Shown here piece by piece: positions 1-10,631 of a stretch of DNA of 17,232 nucleotides; within the stretch, counting starts at the first letter, position 1; each line of letters begins with the position of its first letter. Source of the DNA: Cochliopodium minus (taxonomy: Eukaryota; Discosea; Himatismenida; Cochliopodiidae); NCBI GenBank assembly GCA_024220525.1, contig JAMYWO010000403.1, positions 13,563 to 30,794 of the forward strand. Reading direction: 5' to 3'. The notes under the pieces were generated by a model. The model saw only the letters and a program-made list of their open reading frames with translations, was not told the DNA's origin and searched no databases. Made by a program: the position numbers and the translations under genes.

Positions 1-63
1 AATAAAGAATATGATTGAGAAAAGCTTGGATTAAAAATATTTTTCAATAAAATCGAAAATTAC

Positions 64-182
64 CTGACATCAATGCTTATTCCAAGTTGCTTAAGAGTAT
101 CGACCAAAGGGGAAATTTCATCTAATTCATTATTTTTGACTGATTCAAAAAATTTGTCAATTAATTCTTCTTTATCATCCAT
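64..182 (-). CDS. Partial gene: first coding exon, possibly of an ankyrin-type helical-repeat protein
   Basis: The ATG at 182 (minus strand) opens a frame of 39 codons plus 2 nt, ending at a plausible donor (AG then GTAATTTT at 64/63). The peptide begins MDDKEELIDKFFESVKNNEL and continues with DEISPLVDTLKQLGISIDV. A pair of short amphipathic helices followed by a turn resembles the opening helices of ankyrin or similar repeats, but no complete repeat is visible, so this is only a suggestion. The next exon either lies past the left edge or starts near 24, after an AG, which would leave an unusually short intron of about 39 nt. An A/T-rich leader precedes the ATG. Low-complexity flanks and balanced codon use make the exon more likely real than chance. 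Confidence 0.4.
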
Positions 183-669
183 ATTTTTCACAAAAAACCT
201 TTTTTTTATTTTTTATTTTTAACCATTGTTTGAATTTTTTCTTGAAGCTAAATCAATTTAAGAAATAAAAGCTTGGTTTTTATCAAATTTCCAGAAATCT
301 TGTGGCGATAAGTATTTGGTGATTGTTTTTGATTCAAATCAAAAATTTTTTGGTGAGAATGAATAATAAATAAAAAATTGTTTCAAAATATTGCTCTTTT
401 TCACTCCGAAAAAATGGTTTTTTTTCTGAGAGAATGAAATACTGTAATCATAAATTTTTAGCTCATATATCAAAATAAATTAGAAAAATATATTTTAAAT
501 ATTAATATTCTGTTTGATTCATTCACTATTTGTGATTTTATGATCGTATTTTGAAATAAATAATTAACAATTTCCAATACATTTTTTTTTTTTTTGATTT
601 GATCCTTCATTGATAAAGAAATAAATTTGATTTATAAAGAAAGTTTTTTCAAAAGAAAAATTTTTTTTT
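183..669. other. Intergenic spacer, no gene seen
   Basis: This is 487 bases of AT-rich DNA with long T runs, for example near 580-596 and 660-671. It lies between the start of the left-edge minus-strand gene and the stop of the acidic gene at 670. It should hold the promoter of the left-edge gene and the 3' end of the acidic gene. An open frame at 564-812 on the minus strand mainly overlaps the acidic gene out of frame and is Lys/Phe low complexity, so I do not count it. Confidence 0.6.
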
Positions 670-1023
670 TTATTTATCATTTTTCTTTTTATCTTCTCCC
701 TCAGATTTGATTTTCTTTTCTGGAGATATCTCTTGCTTTGTTTCATATTCATAAACTTCAGTGGATACATTTTCCTCTTCACTATCATCAACTCTAATCT
801 CCTCAGTATCATCTCCTTCTGATGTTCCTTCTTCTATTAAATCTTCATCAACAAAATCTAATTCTATCAATTTTTCAATCAAAAAAGGTAATTCGTTCAA
901 TTCATCTTTTTTTAGATCTATTTGCAAAGAAATATCAAGAACCTTCTTTTGTTCTAAATTATCATTTATTTCCTCTTTTTTATTAGGATGTTTCTCATCT
1001 GCCTGTTTTTTTTCTTCTTTCAT
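670..1023 (-). CDS. Small acidic charged protein, unknown function
   Basis: A single-exon frame of 117 codons starts at ATG 1023 and stops with TAA at 670. The product is highly charged. It has a Lys/Glu-rich N-terminus, a short hydrophobic-acidic middle (residues about 37-60, around LNELPFLIEKLIELDFVDED) that could form one amphipathic helix, an acidic stretch at about 63-92, and a Lys-rich end. There is no signal peptide, membrane segment or recognised domain. The EISP-K motif near residue 98 recurs near the end of the neighbouring acidic protein (1167-1601), together with a matching GAGATATCTCCA DNA string. The two genes could therefore be distant tandem relatives. The charge pattern fits a disordered nuclear or adaptor protein, but that is inference. 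Confidence 0.55.
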   Translation of the reverse strand: MKEEKKQADEKHPNKKEEINDNLEQKKVLDISLQIDLKKDELNELPFLIEKLIELDFVDEDLIEEGTSEGDDTEEIRVDDSEEENVSTEVYEYETKQEISPEKKIKSEGEDKKKNDK

Positions 1024-1166
1024 TAATTCTTTTCTTTTTCTTTTTTTTTTTATTTATTCTTTTTTTGCGCAAATTTCTTCTTCTAACAAATGTTTTTATA
1101 CATATTTTATATTACTAACAAAAAAAATATTTCACTTTTAAAATTTATAAAATTGTTTAATTAAAA

Positions 1167-1601
1167 TCATTCTTGATCTGTATCCAATTTGATCTTTTTT
1201 TCAATTGATAGATCAACATCAGAGCAATCGATCACATTGATCGGTCTTTTTGATGGAGATATCTCAAGTGTTCCATCCACAGCAGATTCTTTTTTGGATT
1301 CAGAGATATCTTTGGTTTCGATGACATCATTCTTCAAGATTGCTTCAGATTGAGAAAAAATGGTTTGATCAGCTTTAGATGATGATGTTATCTCTTCAAT
1401 GGAGGCAAATGAGGTAATGATAGTTTCAGTTTTTTCTTCAAAAATGGCCACAGGAAGTTCTTCTTTGTTATTTGTTGCATCTGATTCTGAATCTTCTTTG
1501 GTTGGAGAAAGTGAGTTTGTTTCCTCTTTTTTTTCTTCGCTTTTGAGCTCACCTTTTCCTTCTTCAATAAAATTTTCTATTTTTACCACAGCAGTTTCCA
1601 T
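1167..1601 (-). CDS. Acidic Ser/Glu-rich protein with a SUMO-interaction-like motif, unknown function
   Basis: A single-exon frame of 144 codons starts at ATG 1601 and stops with TGA at 1167. It is almost entirely Ser, Glu, Lys, Asp and Thr, which predicts disorder. Near the C-terminus, residues 121-130 read INVIDCSDVD. This is a short beta-type hydrophobic core beside Asp and Ser, the pattern of a SUMO-interaction motif (consensus V/I-x-V/I-V/I or V-I-D-L-T next to acidic residues). The segment on either side is basic (SPSKRP before, EKKIK after) and could act as a nuclear signal. A nuclear role such as chromatin or SUMO-linked adaptor is inference. The gap of 143 bases to the next minus-strand gene (670-1023) carries no intron-like joins, so I treat them as two genes. 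Confidence 0.6.
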   Translation of the reverse strand: METAVVKIENFIEEGKGELKSEEKKEETNSLSPTKEDSESDATNNKEELPVAIFEEKTETIITSFASIEEITSSSKADQTIFSQSEAILKNDVIETKDISESKKESAVDGTLEISPSKRPINVIDCSDVDLSIEKKIKLDTDQE

Positions 1602-2146
1602 TTGTTTAGAGATTCAAAGTTTTTGGTTTTTGGTTTTTTTTTTTATTTTTATTATTTGTTTTTTTATTTTAAATTATTTAATTCTTTTCAGCTCCAACTA
1701 TTTGATCAGAAAGCTTCATTAGAAAATATATCCCAAAAACAAATTCAAATTAATTTCCAAGTAAAATTTAAATATTAAAATTATTTATCTGCCTAATACT
1801 TTTTCCAAAACTTTGATGATTGAAATAAAAAAAAAAGTGCAACAAAAACTTGAGCAAGTAATTGGAAATATAGAGGATTTTCTCATATTATTTTAGAAAA
1901 ATAAAAAATAGGATTCAGTTTTTGAAATTTCTAATAAATAAAAATAGATTTTGGAAACGATTAAATTTGAATTGTAAGGATGATGGTATAGATTTAATAA
2001 ATCAATCTTGGTTTCCTCAAAATTATTTCTAAATTGAATCCTTTTGTGATCAAAAAATTTAAATATAAAAAAAAAATATTGAAAGAGAAAAAATATTTCG
2101 CAAAGCAAACAAAATTATTTCCCGATCAACATATTTTTTCTTTTAA
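1602..2146. other. Divergent intergenic region, no gene seen
   Basis: These 545 bases separate the minus-strand acidic gene from the plus-strand Roco gene and should contain both promoters. The DNA is AT-rich with A and T runs. A minus-strand open frame at 1893-2108 is Phe/Leu/Ile/Tyr-rich and matches poly-A/T composition rather than a protein. No clear core promoter element could be singled out from the AT background. Confidence 0.5.
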
Positions 2147-5100
2147 ATGGATCAGAAATATAAAACAAAGAAATTGCTTGCATTGAGCAATTATACATCA
2201 TTATCTCTTCCTACAAAGAAACAATACAATTATGGATTTGATATGGTAAATTATAATGGATAATATCAACTTTAAAAATCAATTTTTGATTTTTACTTTC
2301 TCTTTTGGATTAAATTTAAATAAATATTTAATTTTTCTTTAATAATAACACCTAAAACAATATTAGGGTCGTTGTTTCAAGGCATTAATATTGGAAATAC
2401 CATTTAAAGAAGTTAATCAGGATCTATCTCAATATATCTTCTTAAATAAAGATGTACTGAATTTGATAAAGCAAAAATATAGCTTATCAAAGGAAGATTC
2501 GATTGGATTGTTCCAGAAATTGATTGAGAGAGAATGGATTGAAGCAATAAATACCGAAAAAAAATCAAATTTGTTTAAATTGGTAAAATAATAAGAGAAA
2601 CAAAAAAAATCAAATTATATACTTATATACTTTTTCATTTATTTTGATGGATATATTTATATCGGGAATCAAAAAAAATACCTTTCAATGACAATATCAT
2701 CTCGATTATCTTCATATGAACTCTTATTATCTTCCTATAAATTTATTAAATTTTATAATAAAGTCAAATAAAGGGATGGAGATGCCTGGTATCACATTTT
2801 TATTGAAATATACAAAGAAAAAAGAGAATATGGGGATTTCTCCATTCATCATTCCATTCACTCAATTAAAGAACGGGATAGATGTTTCTGATCAACCACA
2901 ACATCAGATATTTGGTCATTCATTCAAAAAAATAACAGGAAGCACAATTTTAAATTACATTAATAAAGAAATTTGTGAATCTCAAGAAGATACTATTGAA
3001 TTGGCTCACGCAATGTTTAATCAGTAAAATTTTAAAAAAACCTGAATGAATTAAAATTTAACTAATTCATTTCATTCAATAGAAAGTTTTTTTCTCACAT
3101 AAACTTCTCTCGTCATTTTGAAGAAGAAGAAAGTTATATTCTTTCATATCCTTCCAGTTTGGACTATTTTGTAATTTCCGAGAAAAATGGAAAGGAAGAC
3201 AGGAAGTATTGTTCACGAAAAAGTGCGGTTCTTATTGAAACGATGAAAGAAATGACCTTGTACTACTATGATTCCAAAGAAGCAAAAAAATGGTTGTCTT
3301 CATTTTCTTTATGGAAAGATATCTTTCACCAAAACCACGTTGGTATTCATTCCAGTTTCAAACACGAGAACAAGGTCATTTTTGTAGAGGATTCTAGGTA
3401 TCTTGAAATAAAAGATTTATTGACTAAAGAATCTAGATCCAAAAATCAGTTTTATACCAAAAAACTTTCGTCAACTGAGATCATCAGGTTCACTTACAAC
3501 GAAAACTTCATCAAGATAATAGCTAAATCTATTGTTCACTTTTTTACTTACCTCCATTCTCAAGGGATTATCTACGGAAATCTTAACTTTGAAAACATTG
3601 TTATTACTTCAGGAAACAACATTAGTGTAAACGTTTCGACTTCTATTTCTAGATCTAAAACTGAAACAAATTTGCTTAATTGTTCTCCAGAGATTTTAAC
3701 AAGCGGAAAGTATTCTTCTTCTTCTGATATGTGGAATTTGGGAATTCTGTTGCACATTCTTCTATTTGGTAAATATCCTTTTTCTACTGACTCTGAAGAA
3801 ATTTTGAAGAATGAGATCATTTCCAAAAAATTAATTCTTCCAACTGACTCCCAATATGTTTCACATAAATCAAGGGAATTCATTTCTTCTCTTTTGGAAA
3901 AGGATTACAAAAAGAGAATAAAAGCAGCAGAATGCCTCAAACATTCATGGTTCAGGAATTTTTCTTCCAATGATACTCCTGAGGATGAAAACTCTTCTAC
4001 TTTGTCTTATGATAATACAGATGATAGCAGCTCTCTTTCAAATGTGGACGAAACATTGTGGTTTGAAAATCTTTCAGGAAAGATACCTTCGATCATCTCT
4101 CAATTAGAACAACTCAAATTCAACAAGCTCTATAAATCTGAATTTTCTTTGCTTTCTGATGTACTTTTTGAGCAAAAATTGTTTGAGATCCAAACAGATC
4201 TTCCTACCAGAACTCTCACCCAAAAAAAGAATGAAAAGAAATTAGTTTTGAATCAGATTAACACTTCTTCTCATCCTGTCAACATTTTGGTAATTGGTCT
4301 TCCAAAAGTAGATAAAAAATCATTCATAGAAAAGTTAATCAAAATCAACAATCTTTCCATTCCTAATCCTGAAATAAAATGTGTGAATGGGGCAGAAATA
4401 GAAATATACAAGCTACATTTGGAAAACAACATTCTCAAGATTATCATTCACTCCTTTCCCACTCAAAGTAATCCAGCATTCTTGTCTGACTTGAAATCTT
4501 CTCAACTTCTTGTTTGTTTGGAAGATATTTTTGATTTCAATATCAAAGTTAACATAGAAGAAATACAAAAGAATTTACAAACAGATGAAAACCAATCCAC
4601 CTTTAAAGGAAGCAAGAGCCAACCTCTTAACAAAGCAGTGAGACTTTTACAAGATACCACAAACGAAGAGAAAAGTTTCCTCACTGAATCAGGAATGTAT
4701 GGAAGCAACAGAACAGTCCCAAAGTACATGAAGGTGCTAGGAATTGAGCAAAAGAGTCTTTCTGAGCAAGATCTTATTAATTATTTAGCTGATACGAACA
4801 AACCCTTCTATTGGAATGAATTAGATTGGAATTGTGAATTCATTGATCTGGATGGGGTTCTTTATTTTACTGATTGTGATGATTATGTTGATGATAAATT
4901 GGTTGATCTTCAAACATTAGAAAACTTCAAAAAGGTTGTTCACTCAAAATTTCTAAGCAGCGAAAAATCCATCTATGGAAACGTTCCTATAACTGTAATT
5001 GTTGATAAATACGATAACAAACCAAAATTAAACAAGAAAGCAATTGAATCTCAATTTTATGCTCTTCTCCCTCATAGCTCCAAGGAACTAAACTTTGAAA

Positions 5101-8100
5101 TCCTTTTTGGGAGCTCCCAAAAGGAGAGTTTCGTAAAAGAAGTACAAAACTTTCTTTTGAAATCGAAATCTAGATTCTCCAAATTCTCTGATCTTTCAAG
5201 TTATCTAAAAAATCTCCCCAAAAGTAAGCAAAACACAATGATTGTTAAACAAAACAGCTTTTTTCAATCAATAGATCCTTCTGTATTCAAAGTCTTTCCT
5301 TCAAAGTACATCAGAAATCTTGAATTGGTCAATTCAAAAGTATTCAAAAAGAAAACAATGAATTTTCTTCTTTCCCAAATGAGAGAAAGCAAATTGGAGA
5401 ACTTGACTTTTTCTGGAGGAACTTTTACCACAGAAAGTGTTGATCAGTTTTGTGATTTGCTTAGACAACCTGAAATAAAGCTAAAACATCTAAAGTTGAT
5501 CAATCTGGAGATCAAGATATCTGATTCTCTCAAAATTTTGAGATGTTTGATCAACCAAGAAAAATTGATATCTTTGGACTTTTCTAAAAATAGGTTGAAT
5601 GAAGATTGCTTGAAGAAAATAGAAGAATTGTCGTTGAATATCAGCTCTCTTACTCAAATCTTCCTTTCTAGTTGTGGATTGAGCGAACAACAACTCAAAC
5701 CATTTGTCAAAAAGATGTTAAAGTTTAATGATACTCTTGAGACGCTGGACATTTCTGGAAACAATGTATCTAACTACTTTATTGGAGAAATAATAGAAAT
5801 AATAGAGAAAGATTCTCCTATCTCTCTTTGCAACTTTTCTTTTTCTTTGAAAGAATACGAACCTTCCATAATAGATCATACAAAGAAACTTTTGGCAAGA
5901 AACAGGAGATTATTGACAGTCAAAAAAGTTTCAAAAAGTTTGTCAGAAGGAAAATATGAAAACATAAAGATTTTGGAAAAATTTTTGCCCCACGATCTTC
6001 ACTCTGTTGCTATTCTTTACAAAATATTCCAAGAGATGTCAACCAAAATTGAAGAATATGCTAGCTTGGTTGACAAATGTTTGTATATTTTGCAAAACTG
6101 TGGAAATGGTAGCATAGAAAATATAGAACAACCTCTTCCTCATGAAAACGGAATTCTTTTTTATTTTCAACAACAAAACTTTGTCTTGCAAAAAGTTTGC
6201 GAAAGTATAAATCTCTCCTGGTTCTCTTTCACCAACGAAAACATCGAAAAACATCTCTTGGATGATAATCTCAAGAACTTGAGAGTTATAAATCTTTCTG
6301 GAAATAGATTGAGTAGAATACCCAAAGAAATTTACAACTTCAAGGGATTAGAAATACTGATTGTTGCTTCGAATAAAATAGAATTGATCTCTGATGATAT
6401 TTCGCATCTCAAAAATCTCAAAACATTGGATATGAGAAATAATCTTTTGATCAGATTGAATCCAAAAATTTCTCAACTAGTTAATCTCAAAACTCTTTAT
6501 CTCCACAACAACCACATTCACCACATCAAACCAGGTATATTGGGTTTCCTTCAAAAATTGGAAACACTCACTTTGTACAACAACTTTTTGGATTCTCTTC
6601 CTCATGATCTTTTTGAAAATGTCGAATCTATCAAAGAAATGGCTGTTTCAAAGAATCTTTTCCACAATTTAAAACAAGTGTGTTATGAGATGTGGGGAAA
6701 CAGAGAGTTGAAAGGAAATTTGAATTCTCTTGAAATCGAACACTTGCCCTTCGAAATTTATTTGATGAGGGAGATCACAGAACTGGATATCAGCAACAAT
6801 AAACTTAGTATTTTGCCTCCTCATATTTCTTACCTAACAAAGCTCAAAAAACTCGATCTAAGAAATAATAATCTCCATGAACTTCCTCCCCAAATTTGCT
6901 CCATTCTCCCAAACTTGGAACAGTTTTATCTCTATGGAAATCCAAATCTTAGATTGCCCAAAGACTTCAACATCGAGCAAAACAAATCTATCTCCAGCCA
7001 ACAGATTGTTACTCTGGCCTATTTTTTGGAGGGATTCAATCAAAAAGAATACGAGAAGAAAAGCATCAATCTTCATGTTTTGGTGGAAAATTCCAACGAT
7101 TTTGATTACTTTTTAACTCAATTCATCAACTATTCTCCCAATAAACAATTTCTTTCAAATGCATTGTTCGTTCCTGAAATGAATGTTGCAAAAAAGGTGA
7201 GGATATCTGAAGTTAAACTCGAAATCTTTTCTCAATTAGAATTAGATAGAAAGAAATCACATGCTGAATTTCCTATTTCTCCAAGAAGCAGAAATGAACG
7301 TGATATGATCAATGAAATCAACAAAAATTACATGTCTCCCCAAATATTGAATAACGAGAAACAAAATCAAACATGGTACGGAGAAGTAGAATTGAATGAT
7401 AGTGTAAAACTCAAAATCACTGCCTTCGAGAACATGCAGCTCTTTTCTCATTACTTTTATCTCTTCTCTGAATATTCTGAAACGATATTCGTCATAATAT
7501 CCAACATCGATCAGAATCTCAACAATTTTTGTTCAAAGATACAAACGATAAGAGCAACCAACAAAAAACCAATCATTCTTTTGGGAAACAATGCAGAACA
7601 ATACAACAAGAAAAACAGAAAATTGATTGAATTACATGCCACAAGCAAACTATCCAAGCTTTACAATCACATTAGCGGAACTTTATTTATGACTACAGAA
7701 AATTCCAAGGAATTTAATTCTTTGTTAATGAAATTGTATAGCCAGATACCCAAAATAACATACAGAGAAGCTCAATTGGAATACATGGTGGAATGCGAAT
7801 CTAAATTCTTATTTCCATTCACAATCATCAAAAGCACAGAATTGAACAAGATGATTGAGGGATGCAGATTCGATGAACAAATCTCCAACTCTCATGTGAT
7901 TGAAAAACTTCACAACGATGGATCCTTGTTCTACTTTAACAAATCTGTTTGGGGAGAAAACAAAATCATCTTTCTCGAACCTAGATTGCTTGTTTCGATG
8001 ATCAGACACATTATAGAGTATTCTTTCGACAGCAATGGAATAATTAACATACATGACTGTTACACTCAATTTTTGATAAGCAACAAGATCTTGGTCTTTT

Positions 8101-10499
8101 CAAGCATTTGGCTTTCTATCTTCATTTACTTTTTAAAACAAGTAGAACTTGTGTTCGAATTAGACTTGAATGAATCCATCAGATCACAATTTAGAAAAAA
8201 TATACAAAGTCTCGACAACAATGTTTTTAGCGAAAAGGTTTTTGTGAATACTTACGAGTTTCCTCCTTCTCCCTGTGACTGGTACGTTCTCAAGGACTTG
8301 TGGGACACCTTTGTTCCTCCAGAAAACAAAAGCAACAGAAAGACAGTAATGATTGACTTTAAAGAATATTCTAACAGGAGAAAAGTAAGTTTTTCAAGTA
8401 GTAATGATCTAGATGAGGAATCTTCTGATGAGGTTGTATTTAATGGTAATCTTGAACAATTCTTCGAAAAGTGGTTCTATTTGGCAGTTTATCCAGAGTA
8501 TGTTTTCAACAAGATAATCCACCAGATCTTGTCTTTTCCTAGAGTGGAACCTTTGAGGCTTTGGAGAGATCTTATTGTTTGTAGAATCGGAAAAACAAAC
8601 ATGTTCATGTTGGGTATCTACACAAGCGATAATGGAATGTTCATACGTTTTAGACTAAAAGGAAAGAACGTTTCCAAATTGTTTTTCATTTTGAATGATA
8701 TGTTTGAAACAACTTTAAAAATGACAATGAAAGGTAAAAAAAAGAATTATTTTCATTTTTAAAATTAATTAAATACAACTTTTTTTTTTTTTTCAAAAAG
8801 GATGCAAAATTTCTACGTATCATGCAGTGATTCCTCTTTCAGATTGTGATGAAGAATCAATAGTAAAAGTGAGAATGTTGGAACTTGCTATGTTCGAAAG
8901 GAAGAGAACAATAGAATGTCCTTCGTGCACTGAAAACAACTTGATACACCTCCTAAAATCATCTAAAATAGCTCCATACCTCAGTCTTTCTCACTTTCAA
9001 CAATACCGTTTGTCTTTCAACAACATCAAAGAAAAAGTAGAAATAGGAAGGGGAAGTGCAGGTATCATTTACAAAGCCTCTTTATTTAACGGAGAAAATA
9101 CTGGTGTGGTTGTAGCTGTCAAAGAACTGAATTTAGAAAAAGATTACAATGAAGATAATGAATTTGAAGAAACTTCTTTATTAATTGAAAGTTGGAGGTT
9201 TGATCTTTTTTTTTTTGAAAATTTAATTATTTATTTTTCATTTTATTAAATTTAATTTTTTGTTTAGGAGGGAAGTCAACATATTGTGTTTTTTGAAAAG
9301 CAAGACCAATATCATTGAGATCAAAGGTTATTCTGTCTATCCCCACTCCATCATTATGGAATTTGCAGAGTATGGAGATCTCTCCAACTTCTTAAAGTCT
9401 GAGCATGGAGCTAAAATCACAATGCAAGATAAATGTAAAATTGGAGAAGATTTAGGATCTGCTTTAAATGTTTTGCATAATTACGAACCAAAGGTAATTA
9501 AATATTTTTTGAAAAAATTTTGATAAATGATTAAAATGTTCAATTTGTTTTTTTAAAAAAAAGATCATTCACAGAGACTTGAAAAGCTTAAACATTTTGG
9601 TAACCAGTTTGGATCCTTTGAATGTCAAGTTGAGTGATTTCGAAACAGCTTGCTTTATGAATGAATTCACTTATGGGAGAAGTACAATAGACAATCCTTT
9701 ATGGATGGCTCCAGAACTCATTTTAGGAACAAGGTAAATATAAAAAACATAGGCCCGAAAATATATGTAAAATAAAAACAATTAATATCACAATTTTATT
9801 TTTAGATATACTGAGAAAGTGGACATTTATAGTTTGGGTATCGTAATGTGGGAAATAGAAACAAGAAATATTCCATTTGGAGAATGTAACCTTTTCACTA
9901 CAGAACTAGAGAAAGAAATTTCAATCAATGGATTACGCCCAACCATCGATAACTCCAATAACACCTGGAACGAGAATTATCTCTTCCTAATGAAATCATG
10001 TTGGCACGAGAACCCTTTCTTGCGTCCCACTGCTGAACAAGTTGCAAATGAGTTTAAGAAGATGAAGGAAGGAAAGAAGAACGATTTCGATTCTCTTAAT
10101 AATAAGACCAAGAATGCGGAGATAGTCATCCCTTTTTCCGACAAAATCATCAATGATCTTGAAAAAATCATGCTTAGCAGACGTGGATCCTCTGCTGGTT
10201 CTCAAGATGCTTTCATGCAAAGATCTATTTTCGGATCTGATCCGAACAGCAAATCTTTGTTTAGTTCTGACAGTCCAAGAAAGAAAAGTCAACCTAATCT
10301 ACAGTCTATCAGAAAACTTAGTGATAGGAAGATGAGCACTTCCAGAGAGAAGAAGTACTCCATTTTTGATATCAAGAAGAACTTGAAGGAATCTTTCGAT
10401 CTTTTTTTGAGCGATACTCATCAGACCATCGACGAAACTTTTGAAATGAACGAGGATACGAATGATTCTCAAGATGTCAACTTGTCTGGAGATTTTTGA
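2147..10499 (+). CDS. Giant Roco-family protein kinase: DEP-DEP-pseudokinase-pseudoGTPase-LRR-LRR-Roc-COR-TKL kinase
   Basis: Predicted exons are 2147-2245, 2367-2582, 2764-3023, 3158-8733, 8801-9197, 9268-9493, 9564-9733 and 9806-10499. They total 7638 nt, in frame, about 2545 residues. In order: DEP-like domain (about 41-110), second DEP (about 138-223, crossing the third intron), CAMK-like pseudokinase (about 225-458; HRD replaced by YGN near 331, DFG by NVS, SPE kept), degenerate GTPase-like domain (about 565-857; GLPKVDKKS in place of a P-loop, DKYD at G4), ribonuclease-inhibitor-type LRRs (about 900-1080), a helical linker, classical LRRs (about 1230-1465), Roc (about 1494-1722), COR (about 1722-2050) and a TKL kinase (about 2127-2400; GRGSAG, Lys2158, HRDLKSLN at 2261, DFE at 2283, APE at 2307). 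A Ser-rich tail of about 140 residues follows, with no WD40 domain. The COR-to-kinase order is that of Dictyostelium Roco4 and human LRRK2. Known Roco proteins dimerise through COR and signal through the kinase. Exon 5 ends at a less usual donor (GTTTGA), but its phase fits and rebuilds the alpha-C helix (WRREVNIL). The weakest joins are introns 2 and 3. Confidence 0.85.
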
Positions 10500-10631
10500 A
10501 GAGAAAAGATAACAACTTTTAATTTATTTTTGTTGTAATATTTATTAAAAAAAACGAGGATTATCCAGGAACCTTATTACTATTACTATATTTCAAAAAA
10601 GATAATTATATCTTTCTTTCAATTTCAAAAA

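Noticed and set aside
761-1141. Plus-strand frame opposite the acidic gene, rich in Ser and Phe
   Set aside because: It is the complement of the acidic minus-strand gene. Ser/Phe richness is the expected mirror of GAA/AAA-rich codons on the other strand.
1399-1722. Plus-strand frame with a hydrophobic tail that looks like a membrane segment
   Set aside because: It is the mirror of the 1167-1601 gene plus a T-rich spacer, and poly-T gives false Phe/Leu/Ile membrane helices.
2716-3027. Stand-alone gene starting at ATG 2716
   Set aside because: Splicing with 2583-2763 removed keeps frame, and its C-terminal half completes a DEP domain only when joined to 3158. A separate gene would leave a half domain.
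3572-3883. Minus-strand frames inside the Roco exon, including 4502-4729, 5490-5693 and 7809-8069
   Set aside because: They lie opposite well-supported kinase, GTPase, LRR and COR sequence and have no domain of their own.
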